Numbered from the stretch's first letter, positions 47,465 through 56,743 are shown. The stretch is DNA of 64,000 nucleotides from Fictibacillus phosphorivorans (GCF_001629705.1 NZ_CP015378.1:2914001-2978000); one strand, 5' to 3'. The notes: generated from the letters alone by a model not told the origin. Translations and numbers: made by a program.

Positions 47465-49152
47465 GAACTTTGTTTGGCTTTTTCACGTTCTTCTTCCAAA
47501 AGAACTCTTCTTAAGATCTTACCTACCATCGTCTTTGGAAGCTCCTGCCTGAACTCATAAAGCCTAGGTACTTTAAAGGATGCAAGATGCTCTCGGCAGA
47601 ATTTGTTAAGCTCTTCTTCCGTACATTCTGTTCCTTCCTTTAACACTACAAAAGCTTTGACCGTTTCTCCTCTGTATGCATCAGGCACACCGACTACTAC
47701 AGCTTCTTTTACTTTTTCGTGTTCATATAAAACCTCTTCTACCTCACGAGGATAAATATTGAATCCTCCTGCGATGATCAAGTCTTTCTTACGATCCACG
47801 ATGTAAAAGTAACCTTTTTCATCCATATAACCCATATCCCCTGTAATCAACCAATCTTCTCTGAATACAGATGCGGTTTCTTCAGGTTGGTTCCAATACC
47901 CTTTCATAACCTGAGGTCCTCTTACAGCTAACTCTCCGATTTCACCTGGCTCTGCCCACTCACCTGTCTCAGCTGAGATGATTGCTGCTTCCGTGTTCGG
48001 CCAAGGTAATCCGATGCTACCTCTTACCTGATCACCATAAATGAGATTCGCATGTGTAACAGGTGAAGCTTCTGTTAGTCCATACCCTTCTACTAATGAA
48101 CCTGAAATAACAGCCTGGAATTTTTGTTGCACTTCAAGCGGCAGGGCAGCCGACCCGCTTATACATGCTTGAATGGATGAAAGGTCGTATTTTTTTAGAT
48201 CTGGATGATTCAGAAGGGCGATATACATAGTCGGAGCGCCTGGAAATAAAGTTGGTCGTTCCTTATGAATCGTCTTCAAAACTTGCACTGGATCAAACCG
48301 CGGCAGGATGATCATCTCTGCTCTTGTTATGATGCCAAGGTTCATCACACACGTCATACCATATACATGAAAAAAAGGCAGAGCTCCAAGAATCTTTTCT
48401 TTTCCCTCTCTGTTTTTATACATCCATGTATTACATTGTAACGCGTTCGTGACTAGGTTTTTGTGAGTCAGCATCACACCTTTTGCTGGACCCGTTGTAC
48501 CTCCAGTGTACTGCAACAACGCAAGATCCTCATCAGGATCAACCTCTACTTGAGGCTTGACTGGTTGAGAACGTTTCAGCAGATCTTTAAACGAATGAAC
48601 TTCATGATTGTACGTAATATCAACGACTACTGTTGGATTCTGCCTCTTTTGAATAAATGGATAGATCAAATTCTTAGGAAAAGGCAGATAATCCTTCACA
48701 GACGTCATGATGATGTGTTCAAGGTTCGTATCTCCTCGAACGGCTGAAATTCTTCCAAACAAAAGATCCAATCCTACAATGACTTTTGCCCCGCTGTCAG
48801 ATAACTGATGACGTAACTCTCTCTCCGTGTAAAGAGGATTCGTCTGTACAACGATTCCGCCTATAAAAAGCGTGCCGTAATAGGCGATGACTGCCTGCGG
48901 GCAGTTGGGCAGCATGATGGCAACACGATCACCCTTTTTTACACCAAGCGTTGTTAATGCATGTGCGAAGCGTAAACTGCATTCTTGAAGTTCACCGAAT
49001 GTTAATGTCTTACCCAAAAAATGTACAGCAGTTTTATCTTTTTTTTCTTCTGCTGCTGATTCTAAATACGCGAATAAAGGTTTGCTGTCGTAATCAAGAT
49101 GTCCCGGAATTTCACTAGGGTAACTGTTGAGCCACCGTCTTTCCACTTGCAT
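47461..49152 (-). CDS. lcfA: Long-chain fatty-acid-CoA ligase
   Basis: LcfA activates long-chain fatty acids to acyl-CoA with ATP. The 563 residues carry the AMP-binding P-loop YTGGTTGPAKGVMLTHKN near residue 215, VEGYGLTEASPVT near 365, ITGDMGYMDEKGY, and the C-terminal lysine motif LPKTMVGKILRR. The ATG at 49152 aligns with the B. subtilis start by the position of the WL pair, but is only two bases after AAAGGAGG; GTG at 49146 is better spaced and may be used. Its own terminator and cre site make it a separate unit from fadR-etfA. Confidence 0.95.
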   Translation of the reverse strand: MQVERRWLNSYPSEIPGHLDYDSKPLFAYLESAAEEKKDKTAVHFLGKTLTFGELQECSLRFAHALTTLGVKKGDRVAIMLPNCPQAVIAYYGTLFIGGIVVQTNPLYTERELRHQLSDSGAKVIVGLDLLFGRISAVRGDTNLEHIIMTSVKDYLPFPKNLIYPFIQKRQNPTVVVDITYNHEVHSFKDLLKRSQPVKPQVEVDPDEDLALLQYTGGTTGPAKGVMLTHKNLVTNALQCNTWMYKNREGKEKILGALPFFHVYGMTCVMNLGIITRAEMIILPRFDPVQVLKTIHKERPTLFPGAPTMYIALLNHPDLKKYDLSSIQACISGSAALPLEVQQKFQAVISGSLVEGYGLTEASPVTHANLIYGDQVRGSIGLPWPNTEAAIISAETGEWAEPGEIGELAVRGPQVMKGYWNQPEETASVFREDWLITGDMGYMDEKGYFYIVDRKKDLIIAGGFNIYPREVEEVLYEHEKVKEAVVVGVPDAYRGETVKAFVVLKEGTECTEEELNKFCREHLASFKVPRLYEFRQELPKTMVGKILRRVLLEEEREKAKQSS

Positions 49153-49202
49153 CTCCTCCTTTAATTCACGCCTTCCTTCAAAATTTCTATATCTTTATTC
49201 CT

Positions 49203-49223
49203 ATTATATTGAAAACGTATACA
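49203..49223 (-). promoter_or_regulatory. Candidate lcfA -10 with adjacent cre site
   Basis: TTGAAAACGTATACA (49209-49223, read on the plus strand) fits the CcpA consensus WTGNAANCGNWNNCW at every fixed position. It directly adjoins TATAAT on the minus strand (49203-49208), about 50 bases before the lcfA start. CcpA bound here would block transcription, in keeping with catabolite repression of fatty acid use. No clear -35 is visible, and no FadR palindrome is seen. Confidence 0.65.
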
Positions 49224-49336
49224 ATTTTATATACTTTTTTAAAAATTATAAATAATTCAATAATACGGTTCTAGAAACTGGTTTTGAGCATAAGCAAAAA
49301 ATCTTTATTGCAAATCCCTCGTTACGTTTGAATGTA

Positions 49337-49589
49337 GTTGATTTCCGCTCCAGGTTGCACGCTTTCCGCGGGGCAGGCGGTGAGCCACATTCGTACGTTT
49401 CACTTTTAAGTGTCATACCTGTCTAGTTGCAATGGCTAGCCCCTCGAGGTCAAAAGTTAAATGGCTCAGAAGGCAGAGTACGCCTTCAAATCCATTCACC
49501 TTTTGCTTGTCGGGGCTGAACAAGCCATTTACACTTTTCAGACTGCCTACCTGTCCCGCAGGAGTCGGCAACCTCGCGCTCCAATCAAC
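49337..49589 (+). repeat. GC-rich palindromic repeat, long composite form, copy 1
   Basis: The outer 60 or so bases on either side match the short repeat at 2626 (GTTGATTTCC at one end, CAATCAAC at the other). In the middle is an extra segment of about 120 bp that is itself an imperfect inverted repeat, with CAATGGCTAGCCCC near 49430 facing GGGGCTGAACAAGCCATT near 49529. It is 253 bp long. A second copy in reverse orientation lies at 54487-54740. Within the 578-base gap before lcfA nothing else is seen except the cre/promoter and the small gene at its far end. Confidence 0.85.
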
Positions 49590-49694
49590 TTGCATGAAGA
49601 TAGATTCATAAGATCAACATTCCTATAGAGTATTGATAAGTATCAAGCAAACCAACAGTAGCGATCTTTCTTTTAAAGAATATCAGGCAAGAAA

Positions 49695-49727
49695 AAACCA
49701 GTTCTCCGAATTGAGAACTGGTTTTGA
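49695..49727 (-). terminator. Terminator after the 27-residue membrane peptide gene
   Basis: On the minus strand AAAACCAGTTCTCAATTCGGAGAACTGGTTTT followed by TTC, four bases after the small stop codon. Confidence 0.93.
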
Positions 49728-49730
49728 GAC

Positions 49731-49814
49731 TTACGCAAAGAAGAATAAGTAGATAAGTCCAGCAGCGATGAATACTCCGCTTAATACAAACAACACTTTA
49801 AATAACGTTTCCAT
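49731..49814 (-). CDS. Tiny single-span membrane peptide (27 residues), unannotated type
   Basis: An ATG at 49814, seven bases after AAGGG, opens a 27-codon frame ending in TAA at 49731. The product METLFKVLFVLSGV-FIAAGLIYLFFFA (hyphen added) is one transmembrane helix with a lysine near the N-terminal end. It lies 15 bases after the DUF350 gene on the same strand and is followed at once by a strong terminator, which supports it as the last gene of that unit. Function unknown; it could be a partner of the DUF350 protein. Confidence 0.6.
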   Translation of the reverse strand: METLFKVLFVLSGVFIAAGLIYLFFFA

Positions 49815-49829
49815 ATTTTTTCCCTTCAG

Positions 49830-50234
49830 CTATTCGATTCCTTCACCGATTACAAATGATAAACCAATTGAGATAATCATCGATATGAAACCAACTGCTC
49901 GGTTATCGTTCTCGATCTCTTTATCGATCTGAAACTTAGGGGTTAAGAATTCAAAGATAAAATAACCGATCAAGAGCAGGATAAATCCATAGGCACTCCA
50001 CGTTATCATCATCAATATGGAATCATTTTGAGCGATCGAGTACCGAAAGATGTTAGCGATACCGAAAATCTTTCCGCCCGTAGCCATAGCGACGGATAAG
50101 TTTCCTTTCTTGATTTCGACCCAATTCTTATAACGCGTAACCAGTTCAAACACAGCCAAAAATACGACTAGACATAGTACGACAACGCTATAGTTAGCTG
50201 CAGTTTTAATAAAAGCGTTACTCATAAAATCCAT
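49830..50234 (-). CDS. yshE: DUF350 membrane protein (YshE-like)
   Basis: A 134-residue protein with about four hydrophobic helices, including GNLSVAMATGGKIFGIANIF near residue 44 and SMIISIGLSFVIGEGIE at the end, typical of the DUF350 family. Its function is not known; relatives are often found beside glutathionylspermidine-synthase-like genes, which are absent here. AAAGGGG lies nine bases before the ATG. It follows mutS2, as yshE does in B. subtilis. Confidence 0.82.
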   Translation of the reverse strand: MDFMSNAFIKTAANYSVVVLCLVVFLAVFELVTRYKNWVEIKKGNLSVAMATGGKIFGIANIFRYSIAQNDSILMMITWSAYGFILLLIGYFIFEFLTPKFQIDKEIENDNRAVGFISMIISIGLSFVIGEGIE

Positions 50235-50276
50235 TCAACAATACCCCTTTGTAAACGGCTTGGTTTATTCCCTCTA

Positions 50277-52634
50277 CTACTTCAATACAGCGACTGTTAC
50301 TCCGCCTCCGCCTTCTCCAGCTGCACCCATACGAGTGGATTTAACATTTCGATGCGTCTTTAACAACTCTTGAACACCTTTTCTTAGTGCACCAGTTCCT
50401 TTACCATGGATGATATATACCTGGTTGAAACCAGCTAAAAGTGCTTCATCCAGATATCGATCCACTTCTAACATGGCATCTTCATACCTTTTTCCTCTTA
50501 GGTCAAGTTCTGGGCGAGAAGAATCGGAGTTTCCTGATACTTTTACGAATGAACGCGGTTCAGGTTTCGGTTTACTTTGTTTTACCCACTCTAAATCTTT
50601 TTCAGATACATTCATCTTTAAGATTCCAATCTGAACTTGGTATTCGTTGTTACTTACTTTTTCAACGATATGCCCTTTTTGACCTACAGTAAGTACTCTT
50701 ACCTCGTCTCCTGGAACGTATTCTTGTTTTGTTGATACGGCTTTTACCTTCTTGTTTTTGGTTTTTGTTTTTGGAACAGCTTCTTCTAGTCTCTTTTTCG
50801 CTTCAATCAGTTTATGTTCTTTGATCTGTCCGCCAGATTTTTGAAGTTCACGAATCTCATGAATGATCTCTTCTGCTGTTTCACGTGCTTTCTCGATCGC
50901 TTTTTCTGCTTCCTGCTTTGCTTTTTCATACAATCGATCTTTTTCATTCTGAAACAGTTCTAGTTCTTTCTCTAGATCACTCTTAATAGACTCTGCTTCT
51001 TTTCTTCTGCCTTCTGCTTCTTCCATCTCTTTTTCTGCTTTTTTACGATTATCTTCTAAAGACTTTATCATATTATCAATCTTGTTCTCGTCTTCACTGA
51101 TCTGAGAGCGAGCTGAATCAATGATATCCTGACGTAGTCCGAGTCTTTTAGAGATCTCAAACGCGTTACTTCGTCCTGGCACACCCACTAATAAACGATA
51201 TGTAGGTCTTAGTGTCTGCACATCAAATTCTACAGAAGCATTCATAACACCAGGTCGATTATAAGCATATGCTTTTAACTCACTATAATGGGTAGTGGCA
51301 ACGACACGTGCTCCTCGCGCAAAAACAAAGTCTAGAATCGAAATAGCAAGGGCTGCTCCTTCTTGAGGATCTGTCCCTGCTCCAAGTTCATCAAAGAGAA
51401 CGAGGGATTCAAAATCAATCTTGTTTAAGATGTCTACGATGTTAACCATATGTGAAGAGAATGTACTCAGTGATTGTTCAATAGACTGTTCATCACCAAT
51501 GTCAGCATAGATAGTCTTAAAGACAGCCATTTCTGATTCTTCTCCAGCAGGTATCTGCAGGCCACATTGCGCCATAAGAGTTAGAAGTCCGATCGTTTTT
51601 AAGGTAACTGTTTTACCACCTGTATTGGGACCTGTTATGACGAGTGATTGATACTCGCCACCTAACATCACACTCGTTGGAACAACTGTTTCTTGATCGA
51701 GCAGAGGATGTCGGCCACTATTTAGTGAAATAAAACCTTTGTCATTCATAATAGGACGCGTACATTTTAGCTCATTGGCGAATCTAGCTTTTGCTAGAAT
51801 AAAATCCATCTCTGCTAAAATATCTACGTTCAACAGAATATCATCAGCATGTTCCGCAACTTTAGCAGTCAGTTCTCTTAAAATCTTTTCTACTTCGCGC
51901 GCTTCTTTCGCTTTTGCTTCTTTCACTTGATTATTAACCGTCATAACAGATTGAGGTTCAATAAACAAAGTTGCTCCACTCGCTGATTGATCATGAACCA
52001 TTCCGCCAAAATTACCTCTGTACTCTTGTTTAACGGGAATAACAAATCGGTCGTTACGAATGGTTATGATCGAGTCAGATAACATTTTTTGATAACTGGA
52101 TGATCTGACGATTGATTCCAGCTTTTCTCTTACGCGCGTTTCAAACGTACGCAACTGCTGACGAATCGCACGAAGTTCTTGACTAGCGCTATCCATCATA
52201 TGTCCGTTGTCATCAATACAGCTTTTGATTTCTTGTTCTAGCTCATGAAGAGGAATGATGTTTTCTGCCGCATTCTTAAGGATGCGCAGTTCAATTCCAT
52301 CCTCTACTAAGCCCTCGATAAATCGCTTGAAGCGTCTTCCGCCATAGAGAGTCGAAGCGATATCCATCAAATCTTCTTCGTTCAGCAGACTCCCAATCTT
52401 TGATCGCTTAACATTTGATGAAACATCAAGGATCCCGCCGAATGGAACTTGTCCTTTTAATCGAAGAACTTTTACACCTTCATCTGTAGCATCTTGAGCC
52501 TCATTTACATCATCAAGTGCTGTAAATGGCATTAAGGAATCGATTTTTTTTAGTCCAAGTGAGCAACTCGCATGCTTTTTTAGACGATCGATCACTTTTC
52601 TTAGTTCTAAAACACGCAGCATTTTTTCTTGCAT
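50277..52634 (-). CDS. mutS2: MutS2 endonuclease / ribosome-rescue ATPase
   Basis: The 785 residues have a core, clamp-like coiled coil, ABC-type ATPase with Walker A GPNTGGKTVTLKT near residue 335 and FDELGAGTDPQEGAAL, a long charged coiled coil (510-620), a KOW-like segment (EYVPGDEVRVLTVGQKG) and a C-terminal Smr nuclease domain (LDLRGKRYEDAMLE, VYIIHGKGTGALR). It lacks the mismatch-recognition domain of MutS. MutS2 was linked to recombination control and, in B. subtilis, to splitting collided ribosomes. GGAGGAAG precedes the ATG. Confidence 0.96.
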   Translation of the reverse strand: MQEKMLRVLELRKVIDRLKKHASCSLGLKKIDSLMPFTALDDVNEAQDATDEGVKVLRLKGQVPFGGILDVSSNVKRSKIGSLLNEEDLMDIASTLYGGRRFKRFIEGLVEDGIELRILKNAAENIIPLHELEQEIKSCIDDNGHMMDSASQELRAIRQQLRTFETRVREKLESIVRSSSYQKMLSDSIITIRNDRFVIPVKQEYRGNFGGMVHDQSASGATLFIEPQSVMTVNNQVKEAKAKEAREVEKILRELTAKVAEHADDILLNVDILAEMDFILAKARFANELKCTRPIMNDKGFISLNSGRHPLLDQETVVPTSVMLGGEYQSLVITGPNTGGKTVTLKTIGLLTLMAQCGLQIPAGEESEMAVFKTIYADIGDEQSIEQSLSTFSSHMVNIVDILNKIDFESLVLFDELGAGTDPQEGAALAISILDFVFARGARVVATTHYSELKAYAYNRPGVMNASVEFDVQTLRPTYRLLVGVPGRSNAFEISKRLGLRQDIIDSARSQISEDENKIDNMIKSLEDNRKKAEKEMEEAEGRRKEAESIKSDLEKELELFQNEKDRLYEKAKQEAEKAIEKARETAEEIIHEIRELQKSGGQIKEHKLIEAKKRLEEAVPKTKTKNKKVKAVSTKQEYVPGDEVRVLTVGQKGHIVEKVSNNEYQVQIGILKMNVSEKDLEWVKQSKPKPEPRSFVKVSGNSDSSRPELDLRGKRYEDAMLEVDRYLDEALLAGFNQVYIIHGKGTGALRKGVQELLKTHRNVKSTRMGAAGEGGGGVTVAVLK

Positions 52635-52660
52635 ATATTCTTCCTCCTGATTCCCAGGAC

Positions 52661-54382
52661 CTAGAGCTGTTTTTCACGGTTTAAATAGGTTTCAAGTTCG
52701 TTCAATGTCATTGTGTTTAACACATTGTTTTTTCGAACAAAACCTTTTCGGGCAACCGCTGCTCCAATCTCCATATGTTTCATCGTGTCTTTATAATGTG
52801 CATCTGTATTAATCGCTATCTTGACCCCAAGTTCCTGGGCTTTTCTTAACCAGTGTGGAGCAAGATCTAGACGATTCGGATTCGCGTTCAACTCAACTGC
52901 AGTACCCGTTTCATAAGCAAGCTGCAGCAGGTTTTCAACATCCACGTCATATCCTTCTCTGCGTCCGATCAGGCGCCCTGTTGGGTGAGCGATCAGATTC
53001 ACTTTTTTGTGTTTTAACGCCGTCTTCAAACGATCCATGATCTTGCTTTGATCTTGAGAGAAAGCAGAATGGATGCTAGCAATAACAAAATCCATCTCAT
53101 CTAACAATTCATCATCATAATCAAGTGTACCATCTGGTAGAATATCCATCTCGATTCCAGCTAGTATCTTGAAATCAGTATACTTTTTATTTAACTTATT
53201 AATCTCTTGTCGCTGCATGCGCACTCTCTCAGGAGTTAGACCGTTTGCAACTCGTAAATATTGAGAATGATCTGTAATCGCCATATATTCATAGCCTTTA
53301 CTTCGTGCTTCTTCAGCCATTTCTTCGATCGAGAAAGCCCCATCGCTCCAAGTAGAGTGCAGATGAAGATCTCCTTTTATGTCAGATAACTGAATTAAGT
53401 CATGACCATCCTTAAATAGCTCTATCTCTTCACCAGATTCTCTCGCTTCAGGTGGAATCCAACTTAATGAAAAATGCGCATAAAAGTCCTCTTCTGTTTC
53501 AAATGTAAGAATTTCACCAGTTTCAACATTCTCTACTCCATATTCACTGATTTTTTCGCCTCTTGCCTTTGCAAGCTGACGCATTTTAACATTATGCTCC
53601 ATAGATCCCGTAAAATGATGAAGTGTTGTAGCAAACTGATGGGGTTGTACGATACGAAAGTCTACGGATACTGAAAGTTTCTCATCGAGTACAAGGGAAA
53701 CCTTTGTATCTCCGCTTGCAATCACATCGATAACGCCATCTAGTTTTAAAAGTTGCTCTCTTACTTGACTCGGATGTTCACTTGAAATAATAAAATCCAA
53801 GTCTTTTATCGTTTCGCGGTAGCGTCTTAAACTTCCCGCTCTAGAATACTTCTCAATATTTTTCATTCTTTTTAACTGTGATTCTATTTTCTCTGCAATT
53901 GGCAGCATATAGGCAATAGGAAGTCTTTCCGGTCTTTTCCCTAGATCCTTTAACGATCCTAAGATCTTCTCTTCCGTTTTAGCACCAAACCCAGCCAATG
54001 CTCTTACTTTACCATTTTCACATGCTTCTTTTAGAGATTCAATATTCGTTATACCTAACTCGGAATAAAGTTTAGCGATTTTCTTACCACCTAGGTTTGG
54101 AACTTGTAGCAGTGTTATCAGTTCAGACGGTACTTTTTCCTGAAGTTCTACTAAAAGTTCCGATTCGCCCTTTTCTATCATTTCTATGATTACAGAAGCT
54201 GTACCTTTGCCGATTCCTTTCAATTTCGAAACATCGCCGATCTCGTCCATCGTTCGCTCATCACTTTCAAGAGCGTTCGCTGCTTTACGGTATGCGGAAA
54301 CTTTAAACGAATTCTCTCCTAAGATCTCAAGGTACAAAGCAATTTGTTCAAGTGCACGTACTACCTCTTTTTTATTTACCAT
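52661..54382 (-). CDS. polX: DNA polymerase/3'-5' exonuclease PolX
   Basis: A family X polymerase for base excision repair, 573 residues. It has the 8-kDa-like helix-hairpin-helix region (KLKGIGKGTASVI, VPNLGGKKIAKLY), the nucleotidyl-transferase motif (AGSLRRYRETIKDLDFII with two aspartates), and a C-terminal PHP exonuclease domain (GDLHLHSTWSDG, HSQYLRVANGL, INTDAHYKD). GAGGTGAGC precedes the ATG. It lies 26 bases upstream of mutS2, the usual cvpA-polX-mutS2 order interrupted here by a repeat. Confidence 0.95.
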   Translation of the reverse strand: MVNKKEVVRALEQIALYLEILGENSFKVSAYRKAANALESDERTMDEIGDVSKLKGIGKGTASVIIEMIEKGESELLVELQEKVPSELITLLQVPNLGGKKIAKLYSELGITNIESLKEACENGKVRALAGFGAKTEEKILGSLKDLGKRPERLPIAYMLPIAEKIESQLKRMKNIEKYSRAGSLRRYRETIKDLDFIISSEHPSQVREQLLKLDGVIDVIASGDTKVSLVLDEKLSVSVDFRIVQPHQFATTLHHFTGSMEHNVKMRQLAKARGEKISEYGVENVETGEILTFETEEDFYAHFSLSWIPPEARESGEEIELFKDGHDLIQLSDIKGDLHLHSTWSDGAFSIEEMAEEARSKGYEYMAITDHSQYLRVANGLTPERVRMQRQEINKLNKKYTDFKILAGIEMDILPDGTLDYDDELLDEMDFVIASIHSAFSQDQSKIMDRLKTALKHKKVNLIAHPTGRLIGRREGYDVDVENLLQLAYETGTAVELNANPNRLDLAPHWLRKAQELGVKIAINTDAHYKDTMKHMEIGAAVARKGFVRKNNVLNTMTLNELETYLNREKQL

Positions 54383-54486
54383 AATGAGCTCACCTCTATT
54401 TTCATTATCATGCTAGTCTGATAATGGCTTTTATAATTTGTGTTATTATCCCTATAACTCTACACACTTTTGCTTCATAGACCGAA

Positions 54487-54740
54487 GTTGATTGTAGCGT
54501 AAGGTTGCTGACTCCTGCGGGACAGACTGGCAGTCTGAAAAGTGTAAATGGCTTGTTCAGCCCCGACAAGCAAAAGGTGAATGGATTTGAAGGCGTACTT
54601 TGCCTTCATGGTCTATTTACCTTTTGACCTCGAGGGGCTAGCCATTGATACTAGACAGGTGAGACACTTATTCGAGAAACGTACGAATGTGGCTCACCGC
54701 CTGCCCCGCGGAAAGCATGCAACCTGAAGCGGAAGTCAAC
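54487..54740 (-). repeat. GC-rich palindromic repeat, long composite form, copy 2 (inverted)
   Basis: At 254 bp it matches the copy at 49337-49589 over its full length, in the opposite orientation, including the extra central inverted repeat (AAGCCCCGACAAGC-like and GAGGGGCTAGCCATTG arms). It sits between polX and the cvpA-like gene in a 419-base gap that holds nothing else recognisable. Confidence 0.85.
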
Positions 54741-54801
54741 TACTTTCAAGGACAAATGAGTATAAACAACAAAGAAAAAAACTTCTCCGCGCTGGGAGAA
54801 G

Positions 54802-55338
54802 TTATGCCATATGTTTCATCCACATTTCCTTTACGGACTCAGAAAATACGGGGGTGTTTTTGACCATTCCCTGTGCGATCCATGAATTTTCATAATGAGT
54901 TTGAAAGGCTTCTATCGGAACTAATGTCGCGATATACAATAGAATAAACACGATCAAATAGACTTCTACAAAACCTAGTAAACCACCGAGCCATCTGTTG
55001 AACGTATGAAGAATCGGTAAGTTTGCAAGAAAATCAAGCATCGATCCAAGAATCTGAAGAATGATTTTCGTAGCGAAGAACAGAATCGCAAAGGCTATCG
55101 CATTATAATAAGCTTGTTCAAGTGATATGCTGTTCATTAAGAAGGATACAGAACTATCATTTGAAGAAGGATATGGAATCCACAACTCTAACTTTGGCGC
55201 AAGATCATCATAATACAGATAAGCAACGATATAGGCTGCTATAAATCCGACCAGATGAACGAGTTGCATGATGAAGCCTCTTTTTAATCCGATTAAAAAT
55301 CCACCTGCTAAAACAATAATTAAAATTAAATCCAACAT
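54802..55338 (-). CDS. yshB: CvpA-family membrane protein YshB
   Basis: A 178-residue colicin-V-production family protein with four hydrophobic helices. It begins MLDLILIIVLAGGFLIGLKRG, quoted here by its hallmark LIGLKRGF segment, and has LGGLLGFVEVYLIVF near residue 125. The function in Bacillus is unknown. ATG 55338 follows AGAGGAAAG and starts one base after the zapA stop, so the two are coupled; the in-frame TTG at 55359 overlaps zapA and is rejected. A hairpin ACTTCTC-CGCGCTGG-GAGAAGT overlaps its 3' end (54780-54802) and may terminate it. Confidence 0.9.
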   Translation of the reverse strand: MLDLILIIVLAGGFLIGLKRGFIMQLVHLVGFIAAYIVAYLYYDDLAPKLELWIPYPSSNDSSVSFLMNSISLEQAYYNAIAFAILFFATKIILQILGSMLDFLANLPILHTFNRWLGGLLGFVEVYLIVFILLYIATLVPIEAFQTHYENSWIAQGMVKNTPVFSESVKEMWMKHMA

Positions 55339-55339
55339 A

Positions 55340-55603
55340 CTAACTTTCCTCTTTTCCAATTCGCTGTTGCAATTTTTTCAGCTCTTCTTTAATCTTTAAA
55401 TATTCGTTCATTGTATTTACTGCTGTAAGTACAGCTAGTTGTTTCGTGTCGAGAACCCGGTTATGAGATTGAATCTCTCTCATTTTTAAGTCTACTTTGT
55501 CAGCTACTAAATGAATGTGGCTGGAGGATTCGGTCCCTGCAATTACATATCGTTGTCCATAGATTTCGACCGTCGTACGGTTTTTCTTTTTCTCTTCCGC
55601 CAC
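55340..55603 (-). CDS. zapA: Cell division protein ZapA
   Basis: ZapA bundles FtsZ filaments at the division site. The 87 residues have the N-terminal VEIYGQRYVIAG strand and a C-terminal coiled coil (YLKIKEELKKLQQRI). The start is GTG at 55603, seven bases after AAGGAGG. It is first in zapA-yshB and divergent from rnhC. Confidence 0.92.
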   Translation of the reverse strand: MAEEKKKNRTTVEIYGQRYVIAGTESSSHIHLVADKVDLKMREIQSHNRVLDTKQLAVLTAVNTMNEYLKIKEELKKLQQRIGKEES

Positions 55604-55758
55604 AAAATAACCTCCTTAACATACAAAGGATCATTCATTTAATGAATACTCTAATCTTTATCTTATCAAATATCGTTCATAGTTGAAAATATTTCTGTTC
55701 TATTGTAGCGTTTTTTTGATATATTTGGAAATCTCTTCATTTTTAGGAGGATACTATC

Positions 55759-56703
55759 ATGTCTCACGTTGTGAAAAAGATGACTAATTCAGAAATACTT
55801 CAAATGAAAAAAGAACTCTCGTCCGTTCTATCCGCTAAAACCCCGCCTGGAGCAGTTTTTTCAGCTAAACTCTCAGATTGCACCGTTACAGCATACCAGT
55901 CGGGCAAAGTCCTTTTCCAAGGTAAGGGAGCTGAAGCTGCTTCTCAAAAATACTCAGGCGAAGTTTCCGTCCCAAAAACGAAAAGTTCAACGGTGAAACC
56001 GCCTCATCAGTATGCCCCACCAAAGAACGCAGCAGAATTATCAATGATCGGAAGTGACGAAGTTGGAACAGGAGATTACTTTGGACCGATGACGGTTGCC
56101 GCCGCATACGTTTCTAGAGCTAACCTTGTACTCGTAAAAGAACTAGGTGTAAAAGATTCCAAGCACTTAAATGATAAACAGATCATTCAAATCGCAAAAG
56201 AACTCATCCATACCGTTCCATACTCACTTCTCGTACTTAATAATGAGAAGTATAACGAACTTCAGCAAAAAGGGATGACGCAAGGAAAGATTAAGGCGAT
56301 CCTTCATAACCGAGCTCTCCAAAACGTAAAAGCAAAAATTGAAGGTGAAGAGATCGAAGGTATATTAGTCGATCAATTCTGTGAACCTGGTGTGTACTTT
56401 AACTACTTAGCAAGAGAGAAGAATCTTTTAAAAGAAGGGCTTTATTTTGCTACAAAAGGTGAATCGATTCATCTTTCTGTTGCTGCTGCTTCCATCTTGG
56501 CGAGATATAGCTTCTTAAAAGAAATGGATAAATTAGGGGCTCGCTTCAATACTGTAATCCCAAAAGGCGCAGGTCCTCATGTCGATGTTAAAGCGGCAGA
56601 ACTTGTTGAGAAGTTTGGACAGTCTGTATTTGATACAGCAACCAAAAAACATTTTGCAAATACTCAAAAAGCGCTAAATTTATTACGTAAAAAGAAGATT
56701 TAA
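55759..56703 (+). CDS. rnhC: Ribonuclease HIII
   Basis: RnhC cleaves RNA in RNA-DNA hybrids. The 314 residues have the N-terminal TBP-like substrate-binding domain and the type 2 RNase H catalytic domain beginning with IGSDEVGTGDYFGP near residue 95, with further acidic residues in KDSKHLND and LVDQF. TTAGGAGGATACTATC precedes the ATG. It is divergent from zapA, as in B. subtilis. Confidence 0.96.
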   Translation: MSHVVKKMTNSEILQMKKELSSVLSAKTPPGAVFSAKLSDCTVTAYQSGKVLFQGKGAEAASQKYSGEVSVPKTKSSTVKPPHQYAPPKNAAELSMIGSDEVGTGDYFGPMTVAAAYVSRANLVLVKELGVKDSKHLNDKQIIQIAKELIHTVPYSLLVLNNEKYNELQQKGMTQGKIKAILHNRALQNVKAKIEGEEIEGILVDQFCEPGVYFNYLAREKNLLKEGLYFATKGESIHLSVAAASILARYSFLKEMDKLGARFNTVIPKGAGPHVDVKAAELVEKFGQSVFDTATKKHFANTQKALNLLRKKKI

Positions 56704-56710
56704 AGTGCGG

Positions 56711-56743
56711 AGAGGATGATCCATAAGGAATCATCCTCTTTTT
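56711..56743 (+). terminator. Terminator of rnhC
   Basis: AGAGGATGATCCATAAGGAATCATCCTCT followed by TTTT, seven bases after the stop. Confidence 0.93.

Noticed and set aside
49413..49595. 60-codon minus-strand frame
   Set aside because: It lies wholly within the long palindromic repeat; the open frame is a by-product of its GC-rich inverted repeats.
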